Below, piece by piece: positions 5,894-11,990 of a DNA stretch of 11,990 bases. Positions within the stretch are counted from its first letter, which is position 1, and each line of letters opens with the position of its first letter. Under the pieces are notes generated by a model that was not told the origin of the DNA, searched no databases, and was given only the letters and a program-made list of their open reading frames with translations. Made by a program: the position numbers and the translations under genes. This DNA is from SIG653 sp045577455 (GTDB lineage: Bacteria > Bacillota > Clostridia > Oscillospirales > CAG-382): positions 1 through 11,990 of the forward strand of contig JAZNIJ010000148.1 of assembly GCA_045577455.1 (NCBI GenBank). The letters are read 5' to 3'.

Positions 5894-7072
5894 ATGAAAA
5901 AAATATTTATTCTTCTGCTTTCTTCATTTCTATTATTATCAACAGGATTCCTCGCTTTAGCTAATGACATTTCTCCTGCTATTGATATTTTACGAACCCA
6001 GATAACATTTAAAAAGTGTGCGCTCAACGGAACAGATGCAACATTTACAAAATCTGATTTCGAAAAAGTTACAGGTTGCGAATTTGATTATATAACAATA
6101 ACAAGTTTGCCAAATAAAGAAGAAGGAATATTAACTCTTTCAGGTGTAAATGTTCTTGAAGGACAAAGCATTACAGCGGACTCACTTGACCTTCTCAAAT
6201 TTGAACCAACAAACAGTAACAACGCTACAATACCATCTTTTACTTTTTCAATATCAGATTCAAAATGGAAAACAACTGATATCTGTTGCAACATAAATTA
6301 TTTATCATCAATGAATTATGCACCGATTGCTAACAATATCAGCATTGAAACAAATAAAAATATGTCAGTTTATACAGAGCTTGATGTATACGACCCTGAA
6401 AACGATGAGATTAAAATTGAAATTAAGAGTTTTCCTTCTTTCGGCTCTGTTAAAATTGATAAAGATAATGACAGAATTGTATACTCACCTCAGAAAGGGT
6501 TTATTGGTTCTGATATGTTCACTTTCTATGTTGAAGATATTTACGGAAACAGGTCATCAGAAAGCACTGTTGATGTTAAAGTAAATAGTTTATCAGATAG
6601 TATTTCATTTGGTGATATGACAAAAAGTGATATTCATTATGCGGCCGTTTCATTATCTGAAAATAATATTATGACTTACACAAAAAAAGGAAATGAATAT
6701 TATTTTTCTCCCCATGAAGCTGTCAACAAAATTGATTTCACTGTTATGTTATTATGTGCTTCTAAATTAAACGAAGGGATAAAAACAGTTAAAGATACTG
6801 AATTTAAAGACGATTCTTATTTATCTGACGGCAGAAAGTCATATTTAAAACGAGCACTTGATGTTGAAATAGTTTCCCTCAAAGATGGAAACTTTTATCC
6901 TGAAAAAACAATAACCTATGAAGAAGCAAAATTGATGGTTTCAAAATCTCTTGGTCTTGACCTTAATTCAGACGAGCTTAAAGCTATTATGGGAAGCACA
7001 GTAAATTGCAAGGAACTTACCAAAGAAAATGTTGCAGAAATACTTTACAATATATGGGTATATTTAAAATAA
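5894..7072 (+). CDS. Secreted protein with cadherin-like domain and degenerate SLH domains
   Basis: I chose the ATG at 5894, which follows AAAGGCGG at normal spacing; an in-frame ATG at 5876 has no ribosome binding site. The 392-residue product begins with a signal peptide (1-24, ending LALA-ND). Residues 30-135 form an unrecognised beta-rich segment. Residues 143-230 form an Ig/cadherin-like domain of the tandem-95/Big_9 kind (DPENDEIKIEI, then IVYSPQKGFIGSDMFTFYVED). The C-terminal part is built from S-layer-homology units: 239-292 (FGDMTKSDIHYAAV, FSPHEAV), 304-355 (FKDDSYLSDGRKSYLKRAL, FYPEKTITYEEAKLMV), and a partial third ending LTKENVAEILYNIW. The TRAE tetrad used by canonical SLH domains to bind cell-wall polymer is replaced by NKID and TYEE, so wall attachment may be weakened or changed. 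It ends at a strong terminator. The ligand is unknown. Confidence 0.75.
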   Translation: MKKIFILLLSSFLLLSTGFLALANDISPAIDILRTQITFKKCALNGTDATFTKSDFEKVTGCEFDYITITSLPNKEEGILTLSGVNVLEGQSITADSLDLLKFEPTNSNNATIPSFTFSISDSKWKTTDICCNINYLSSMNYAPIANNISIETNKNMSVYTELDVYDPENDEIKIEIKSFPSFGSVKIDKDNDRIVYSPQKGFIGSDMFTFYVEDIYGNRSSESTVDVKVNSLSDSISFGDMTKSDIHYAAVSLSENNIMTYTKKGNEYYFSPHEAVNKIDFTVMLLCASKLNEGIKTVKDTEFKDDSYLSDGRKSYLKRALDVEIVSLKDGNFYPEKTITYEEAKLMVSKSLGLDLNSDELKAIMGSTVNCKELTKENVAEILYNIWVYLK

Positions 7073-7121
7073 AATATTCTTACCTTTAATAAGGATATTT
7101 AAAAAGTTTAAAATATCAGTC

Positions 7122-7153
7122 AAAAAAACGGACAGGGATCTGTCCGTTTTTTT
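7122..7153. terminator. Bidirectional intrinsic terminator
   Basis: CGGACAG (7129-7135) pairs with CTGTCCG (7140-7146) around a GGAT loop. It is flanked by seven A on the left and seven T on the right, so it has a U tail in both directions. It ends the SLH-protein transcript on the plus strand and the transporter/trmO transcript on the minus strand, whose genes converge here. Confidence 0.95.
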
Positions 7154-7188
7154 ATAATAATTAAAATGCACTAAAAGAACAATTATGA

Positions 7189-7866
7189 TTAACTGTTATC
7201 ATTTTCTATTGAAACAACCATGATTGCCTCATTCACATACTTAAACTTAACTTCGTAATTGTCAAATCTCATACCATAAATGCGTTCTTCATCTTTTTGA
7301 TAAGATGGCTTTGGGTCATTTGATAAAATTGCGGATATTTGAGAAAGAATTGATTTTGGTACATCTTTAGTTTCTTCTGAAAAATGCACAGGGATAGAGA
7401 AATTTACAAACTCATCTGCAAAACCGCAGACGGCATCGGGATGTGAATCTGTGAAAGAAATATATGGTTTGATATCATATATGGGAGTACCATCCATAAT
7501 ATCAGCACCACTAACGGTTAATACAACACCCGATTTGGAATCAGTTTTAACTTTTATCAATTTAACAGAAGAAAGTCCAAGTGAATTTGGTCTATGAGGT
7601 GAACGAGTTGAAAAAACTCCAACACGCTTATTTCCTCCTAAACGAGGCGGTCTTACTGTTGGTTTCCAACTAGTTTGTTCAAACTCGGTAAAACCCCAAA
7701 TAAGCCACAAATGGGAAAACTGTTCAATACAACGAAATGCCTCAACAACATTGAATTCTTTTTCAAAAACAATGGTTGATTCTATATCGCAAATACCACT
7801 TTGTCTTGGTATTCCAAACTTTGTTTTAAAAGAGTTGTGTATTGTTCCAATTGGCTTTATATACAT
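7189..7866 (-). CDS. trmO: tRNA (N6-threonylcarbamoyladenosine(37)-N6)-methyltransferase TrmO
   Basis: TrmO (formerly TsaA/YaeB) uses S-adenosylmethionine to methylate t6A37 of tRNA-Thr, giving m6t6A and improving decoding of ACY codons. The 225-residue protein starts with the family's IGTIH (6-10) and carries FSTRSPHRPNSLGLSSVKL (85-103), the diagnostic block, then DGTPIYDIKPYI (125-136). The C-terminal domain (about 150-225, with IYGMRF) is present, so it appears full length. It is the last gene of the amino-acid ABC transporter operon: its ATG overlaps the ATPase stop in a TAATG junction, with a modest AGAAGG upstream, so it is probably coupled to the ATPase. The association with an amino-acid importer may reflect shared growth-related expression rather than a biochemical link. 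Confidence 0.93.
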   Translation of the reverse strand: MYIKPIGTIHNSFKTKFGIPRQSGICDIESTIVFEKEFNVVEAFRCIEQFSHLWLIWGFTEFEQTSWKPTVRPPRLGGNKRVGVFSTRSPHRPNSLGLSSVKLIKVKTDSKSGVVLTVSGADIMDGTPIYDIKPYISFTDSHPDAVCGFADEFVNFSIPVHFSEETKDVPKSILSQISAILSNDPKPSYQKDEERIYGMRFDNYEVKFKYVNEAIMVVSIENDNS

Positions 7867-8618
7867 TACAAAACCTTCTCAAGGAAAGATTGCAAACGCT
7901 CAGAAGAAGGTCTTTCAAAAATGTCTTCAGGCGTTCCCTCTTCAAGAATCATACCATTATCCATGAAAATAACACGAGTGCCAACTTCACGAGCAAACGC
8001 CATTTCGTGAGTTACAACAACCATTGTCATTCCACTTCTGGCAAGGTCTTTCATAACTTCAAGAACCTCTCCAACCATTTCAGGGTCAAGAGCAGAAGTT
8101 GGTTCATCGAAAAGCAAAACATCAGGTTTCATACAAAGAGAGCGTACAATGGCTACACGCTGTTTTTGACCGCCTGAAAGCTGAGATGGATAATTATTGG
8201 CACGATCTTTAAGACCTACACGCTCTAAAAGAGAGAAAGCAACAGCTTCTGCCTCTTCCTTCGATGACTTTAAAAGTTTCATTGGTGCTAAAGTGAGATT
8301 CTGCAGTACTGTCATATTGGGGAACAGATTAAAATGCTGAAAGACCATTCCCATTTTCTGTCTGTGAACATTTATATCAACTTTTGGGTCGCATATATCA
8401 ACGCCTTCAAAGAAAACACTTCCCGAAGTTGGCATTTCAAGCAAATTCAAAGAACGAAGAAGGGTTGATTTTCCACTACCAGATGGACCTATGATAACTA
8501 CAACCTCACCTTTATTTATACTTACATTAACACCATCAAGAGCTTTTACTTTACCCTTTAAATAATGTTTCTTCAAATCAATAACTTTTATAATTTCATT
8601 ATTCATAAGTTCTTTCAT
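7866..8618 (-). CDS. Polar amino acid ABC transporter ATP-binding protein (GlnQ/HisP type)
   Basis: This cytoplasmic ATPase powers the importer encoded just upstream. The 250 residues contain Walker A GPSGSGKST (44-52), Q-loop Q94 in VFQHFNLFP, signature LSGGQ (147-151), Walker B LLFDEP (168-173) with D-loop SALDP (175-179), and switch H204 in VVTHEM. Spacing and the ending ERPSSERLQSFLEKVL match the PAAT (polar amino acid) family. The ATG at 8618 lies 20 bases inside the permease gene's 3' end and follows AGAGG. An internal ATG at 8606 is possible but has a weaker site. It overlaps trmO by one base at its end. The substrate is set by the fused binding domain and is not identifiable here. Confidence 0.95.
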   Translation of the reverse strand: MKELMNNEIIKVIDLKKHYLKGKVKALDGVNVSINKGEVVVIIGPSGSGKSTLLRSLNLLEMPTSGSVFFEGVDICDPKVDINVHRQKMGMVFQHFNLFPNMTVLQNLTLAPMKLLKSSKEEAEAVAFSLLERVGLKDRANNYPSQLSGGQKQRVAIVRSLCMKPDVLLFDEPTSALDPEMVGEVLEVMKDLARSGMTMVVVTHEMAFAREVGTRVIFMDNGMILEEGTPEDIFERPSSERLQSFLEKVL

Positions 8619-10179
8619 TCTTACGAAGCCTCTTTTCTAAAATTCCAACCAACTTTGTTAATACCAAAACTATAACAAGATAAATCAAAGCAACAGCGAT
8701 AAGTGGCATGAACGCAGAAAATGTTGCACCTCTGATAATATCTCCGCCTTTTGTTAAATCTGCAATTCCAACATAGCCGGCAATTGATGTTTCTTTAATT
8801 AAAACTATAAATTCATTACAAAGAGATGGTAATACATTTTTTATTGCCTGTGGCAAGACAACATAATACATAGTTTGTGGATAATTTAAGCCAAGACTTC
8901 TTCCTGCTTCAAACTGTCCACCGTCAATTGACATAATACCGCCACGAATTATTTCTGCAACATATGCACCCGAGTTTATACCAAAAGATATGGTTGCAAT
9001 AAGCATTGCGTTTTCTGATGATGCAAAAATTACATAATACATTATAAGGAGTTGAACAACCATAGGCGTTCCCCTGATAACTGATATGTAAACATGGCAA
9101 ATACCATTAAAGAGCTTAAGGATATAATATTTTAATCCACCTTTTTTTCTGTATTCAACAAGGTTTTTATCATATGTTGAACGAAGTGCGGAAACGATAA
9201 CGCCAATAACAATACCTATTATCAAAGAGAAAAATGTAATCTGTATTGTCATCAATAATCCGTCTGTAAGATACTTCCATCTATCTTTTTCTATAAAGTT
9301 TTGCTCAAATTCTGCTTTGAATTCTTCCCACCAATTATCATATTCTTCGGATGTATAATCACTTTTATCATTGATATACTTATCTATAATGCCTTTAACT
9401 GTGCCATCTTCTTTATACTTTCTGAGAGCAGAATTCAAAAGATTAAGCAGTTCATCATTTTCTTTGTTAACGCAGATTGCATACTCTTCTTCGATATAAG
9501 GGCTATCAAGGATAACTAAATCATTATTCTTTGCAACATATGATTTAGCGGGTTCATTATCTATAACAACAGCATCACATTTACCACTTGAGAGCGTTAG
9601 AACTGCTTCTGCACCATTTCTGCATTTAATAACATTTTCTTCGCCAAATCCACCTTTTTCTATGCTTAAAGAAGAGAAAATATCACCTGTTGTTCCAAGC
9701 TGAACAGCAATTTTGATTTCCTCTTTTAAAGAAACAGGATTGCCTTCATCATCAAAGTTAAAAAACTCATTGGATGATTTTATTCCAGAATCCTTCCTTA
9801 CAATAACAACTTGAACACCCTTAGCATATGTATCAGTAAAGTTTACATTTTTTAACCTATCTTCATTAACAGTCATTCCTGCCATGCCCATATCATATTT
9901 ACCTGATACAACACCAGTAATTATGGAATCAAATGTAACATTCTGGATTTCAAGGGTCATTCCCAATTCCTCAGCAAGTAAATTGGCAATTTCAATATCA
10001 ATTCCTTTAAACTCACCATTTTCAATATATTCGTATGGTCGGAATTCGGCGTTAGTTGCCATTATTAGCTTCTTCTTATCGTCCTGTTCAGCATCGCAAG
10101 ACGAAAATGAAAGAATACAAGTTACAAGAACAGAAAATATAATAATTAACGGTAAAAAGGAAAATTTAATTTTTTTCAT
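8599..10179 (-). CDS. Fused substrate-binding/permease protein of a polar amino acid ABC importer
   Basis: Two components that are often separate are joined in 526 residues. Residues 1-28 form a hydrophobic N-terminal signal or anchor ending FSSC; C28 could be lipidated, but F at -3 departs from a normal lipobox. Residues 37-270 are a periplasmic-binding-protein type 2 domain (ATNAEFRPYEYIENGEFKGI near its start, MAGMTVNEDR at 99-108, AVQLGTTGDI at 158-167). A short charged linker (271-303) leads to a HisM/GlnP-type membrane domain (304-520). Its cytoplasmic coupling (EAA) loop EAGRSLGLNYPQTMYYVVLP spans 424-443. Such SBP-permease fusions are known in Gram-positive bacteria, with GlnPQ as the model; the homodimer would carry two binding domains. 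It is the first gene of the operon, followed by its ATPase with a 20-base overlap. The ribosome binding site is weak. The ligand is probably an amino acid, not determined. Confidence 0.93.
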   Translation of the reverse strand: MKKIKFSFLPLIIIFSVLVTCILSFSSCDAEQDDKKKLIMATNAEFRPYEYIENGEFKGIDIEIANLLAEELGMTLEIQNVTFDSIITGVVSGKYDMGMAGMTVNEDRLKNVNFTDTYAKGVQVVIVRKDSGIKSSNEFFNFDDEGNPVSLKEEIKIAVQLGTTGDIFSSLSIEKGGFGEENVIKCRNGAEAVLTLSSGKCDAVVIDNEPAKSYVAKNNDLVILDSPYIEEEYAICVNKENDELLNLLNSALRKYKEDGTVKGIIDKYINDKSDYTSEEYDNWWEEFKAEFEQNFIEKDRWKYLTDGLLMTIQITFFSLIIGIVIGVIVSALRSTYDKNLVEYRKKGGLKYYILKLFNGICHVYISVIRGTPMVVQLLIMYYVIFASSENAMLIATISFGINSGAYVAEIIRGGIMSIDGGQFEAGRSLGLNYPQTMYYVVLPQAIKNVLPSLCNEFIVLIKETSIAGYVGIADLTKGGDIIRGATFSAFMPLIAVALIYLVIVLVLTKLVGILEKRLRKNERTYE

Positions 10180-10221
10180 TTCAAACTCAACTTTAATTTT
10201 TTTTAGATTTTTTGCTTAATT

Positions 10222-10250
10222 ATTCTACCATAAAACACAATATATGTCAA
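10222..10250 (-). promoter_or_regulatory. SigA-type promoter of the amino acid transporter-trmO operon
   Basis: TTGACA (10250-10245) and TAGAAT (10227-10222) on the minus strand are separated by 17 bases, with an extended -10 TATGG just before the -10 box. Transcription should start near 10215, about 36 bases before the ATG at 10179. Confidence 0.83.
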
Positions 10251-10351
10251 CTATTCTTATAAAAATATTTTTTTCTCTATTTTTTTATTATATCAAATCA
10301 ATAAATAATAACAATATACTTTAAAATAATACAACTTACAACAAATAAGAT

Positions 10352-10386
10352 AAGCTCGATTAACTTGAACTAAGTTAACCGAGCTT
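10352..10386 (-). terminator. Stem-loop terminator after the cohesin/dockerin gene
   Basis: AAGCTCG (10352-10358) and TTAACTT (10360-10366) pair with CGAGCTT (10380-10386) and AAGTTAA (10372-10378) around a five-base loop, with a single A-C mismatch. On the minus strand it follows the stop codon by 45 bases and is trailed by ATCTTATTTGTTG, an imperfect U-rich tail. It also insulates the next operon's promoter. Confidence 0.75.
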
Positions 10387-10431
10387 GAAATTATTGTAAT
10401 ATTAAACCTTGTATGTTCCGTATTTTCTATA

Positions 10432-11880
10432 TCAATTATACAAATCACGGGTACCAAGAAAATACTTCTTTATTTGTATATAATCAGTTGAGGTGATTGC
10501 ACCATCGGTTTCTGTATCTGCTGCTACAAAATATGCACCGACCAAGGATGTTGATTTAAGGAAAACTTTCTTAATAATAACATAGTCAGTAGAATCAACA
10601 ACACCCGAACCATCAACATCACCCATAATAATAACTGTATATTCGTTTCCGTATTCTTCGGTTAATGTGCATCCTGTTGCTATATATCTATTTCCATTCA
10701 TAGCGTTGCCGTTTTTGTCCTTAATTGTTATAGAAACATCAAACTTAGCAAAAGCAGCAACTACATCAGATACAAGAGTTTTTTCAGGGATATTTTTCAT
10801 ATATCTGTTTTCAACATCAATATAGTAATCATCGTTTTCAGATAATTGTGAACAGTAATATGAATAAGTTGCTGTGTAAACCTCATCACTTGTTACAGCC
10901 ACAACATCTTTATCCCACCCCAAGAAAATATATGAATATAATTTATCAGTATCTTTTATTGGAGCTTCAGGAACGATAACTGTATCACCATAATGATATG
11001 TTTTAGATGATATTTCGTTTCCGTTTTCATCTACAAACTTGATTGTATAATCAATATATTCTGATGTATATGTTGCTTTATATGTTGCGTTTCCTGTAAC
11101 TGTTGTTACATCTTTATCCCAGCCAGCAAACTTATATGTATATGTTTTATCTGCCACTTTTTCGGGAGCTTCAGGAACGACAACTGTATCACCGTAATGA
11201 TATGTTTTAGATGATATTTCGTTTCCATTTTCATCCACGAATTTTATTTCAAATATTTTATTATCAACAACCCTTGTTGACGCTGTTGTTGAAGTGCCTT
11301 TTGTACTTGTTACAGTTTTTTTAAAAGTACCCTTAACACTTCCATCAACCATGTGAAAATCAAGAGTATCACCATAAGAAACTGTATCTTTAACAACAAA
11401 TGGAATAGTTACAACAAGGTCGCCATCATTTATAAGAGAATTATGAATTTGACCAGGTTTTTCCATAGGATATGCAATCAAATCGAGAAATCTACAGGTA
11501 TATCTTCCATTTTTTGTATCGCAAGTGCAAATCTGCTCAAAAGCTTTAGTTTCAATTTCGATACCGTTGACAGACATAATATACATTGGAACAACGGTCA
11601 TAAAGACATCCATATCTGCACCGTGATTTGTATAAACAGGTGAAAGTTTTGTTTCATCGTACTCAAGAATAAATTCCACTCCATAAAGTTCCTGTTCGAT
11701 GTCTTTTATAGTTATAACAACATCAATTGTATCACCGGCTAAAGCTGTTTCGGGAGCACTTATTTCAAGTAAAAATGTTTCGCTTGAATCAGCAAAAACA
11801 TTAACTTTAGACAAAAATAAAGTGGAAAAGCATATTGCAAAAGCCAAAACCAATGATAGAATCCTTCTTAACGATTTCAT
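10432..11880 (-). CDS. Secreted cohesin-like / B-repeat / dockerin protein
   Basis: I chose the ATG at 11880, which has AAGGAG eight bases upstream; the frame stays open to 11928 without a ribosome binding site. The 482 residues begin with a signal peptide (1-30, ending NVFA-DS). Residues 36-190 resemble a cohesin-type beta-sandwich (SAPETALAGDTIDVVITIKD, then LYGVEFILEYDETKLSPV). Two near-identical repeats of the Flg_new/InlB B-repeat kind lie at 211-271 and 279-339 (KFVDENGNEISSKTYHYGDT, ending FAGWDKDV or FLGWDKDV). A small domain (350-418) precedes a type I dockerin with two calcium loops: D421, D423, S425, D432, and D455, E457, D459, D466. Dockerins normally bind cohesins, so this protein may join other surface proteins or copies of itself. 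No catalytic domain is seen. It is flanked by its own promoter and terminator. The dockerin call is firm; the cohesin call is less so. Confidence 0.85.
   Translation of the reverse strand: MKSLRRILSLVLAFAICFSTLFLSKVNVFADSSETFLLEISAPETALAGDTIDVVITIKDIEQELYGVEFILEYDETKLSPVYTNHGADMDVFMTVVPMYIMSVNGIEIETKAFEQICTCDTKNGRYTCRFLDLIAYPMEKPGQIHNSLINDGDLVVTIPFVVKDTVSYGDTLDFHMVDGSVKGTFKKTVTSTKGTSTTASTRVVDNKIFEIKFVDENGNEISSKTYHYGDTVVVPEAPEKVADKTYTYKFAGWDKDVTTVTGNATYKATYTSEYIDYTIKFVDENGNEISSKTYHYGDTVIVPEAPIKDTDKLYSYIFLGWDKDVVAVTSDEVYTATYSYYCSQLSENDDYYIDVENRYMKNIPEKTLVSDVVAAFAKFDVSITIKDKNGNAMNGNRYIATGCTLTEEYGNEYTVIIMGDVDGSGVVDSTDYVIIKKVFLKSTSLVGAYFVAADTETDGAITSTDYIQIKKYFLGTRDLYN
10961..11043 (-). repeat. Direct DNA repeat, copy 2 of the B-repeat coding segment
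   Basis: About 80 bases here match 11165-11247 at an offset of exactly 204 bases (68 codons), with about six differences by my count. This is the start of the second B-repeat in the cohesin/dockerin protein. Such high DNA identity suggests a recent duplication or gene conversion. Confidence 0.85.
11165..11247 (-). repeat. Direct DNA repeat, copy 1 of the B-repeat coding segment
   Basis: This is the upstream partner of the repeat at 10961-11043 and encodes the start of the first B-repeat (KFVDENGNEISSKTYHYGD). The rest of each repeat unit is more diverged at the DNA level. Confidence 0.85.
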
Positions 11881-11952
11881 AATAAGTCTCCTTGTTTTAT
11901 TTGAACTAAAAAAGTGATTCAAGGTCACAAATAACTGTGCATCTGTAACAAT

Positions 11953-11981
11953 ATCATATCATATCAATTGGATATTGTCAA
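11953..11981 (-). promoter_or_regulatory. SigA-type promoter of the cohesin/dockerin gene
   Basis: TTGACA (11981-11976) and TATGAT (11958-11953) on the minus strand are 17 bases apart, with transcription expected near 11946. This leaves a leader of about 65 bases, in which I see no strong structure. Confidence 0.8.
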
Positions 11982-11990
11982 TATATATTA

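Noticed and set aside
7751..8177. Three overlapping plus-strand frames opposite trmO and the ATPase gene
   Set aside because: They lie antisense to conserved motifs, with no ribosome binding sites and no recognisable domain.
11890..11925. Possible attenuator hairpin (GTGA...TCAC then a T run) in the cohesin/dockerin leader
   Set aside because: The stem is only four pairs, too weak for an intrinsic terminator.

Overview
The window is an AT-rich, gene-dense stretch of a bacterial chromosome. AGGAG-type ribosome binding sites, TTGACA/TATAAT promoters with 17-base spacers, U-tailed terminators, and secreted proteins with dockerin, cohesin-like and S-layer-homology domains all point to a Gram-positive anaerobe of the Clostridia, most like the Ruminococcaceae/Oscillospiraceae. 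No phage, transposon, CRISPR, tRNA or rRNA is visible.

Layout. (A) 1-2157, minus strand: a cobalamin-responsive operon. A consensus-like promoter (2129-2157) drives a leader holding a cobalamin riboswitch (1918-2103), followed by an intrinsic terminator (1741-1777). Next come a 60-residue HNH-repeat-like protein, a membrane-anchored DUF4430-like protein, and the first 243 residues of a secreted alpha/alpha-toroid protein that runs off the window. The last two look like the beta and alpha domains of animal intrinsic factor/transcobalamin encoded as separate, overlapping genes; with the riboswitch this suggests surface capture of vitamin B12. (B) 2212-2595, minus strand: cytidine deaminase (cdd), transcribed divergently from (C) 2680-7072, plus strand: uvrB (nucleotide excision repair), a PAP2-family membrane phosphatase, and a secreted protein with cadherin-like and degenerate SLH domains. 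(D) 7189-10250, minus strand: an amino-acid ABC transporter operon made of a fused substrate-binding/permease protein, its ATPase and trmO (tRNA-Thr m6t6A37 methyltransferase), all three genes overlapping. A bidirectional terminator at 7122-7153 separates it from C. (E) 10352-11981, minus strand: a single-gene unit for a secreted cohesin-like, B-repeat and dockerin protein with its own promoter and terminator.

Regions B, C (uvrB) and D are housekeeping or nutrient uptake. The most interesting part is region A, where an RNA B12 sensor controls a small putative nucleic-acid-binding protein and a two-part extracellular protein resembling animal B12 carriers. Three upstream starts were corrected: cdd at 2595, the SLH protein at 5894 and the cohesin/dockerin protein at 11880. 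Family assignments come from motif recognition and no database was searched.
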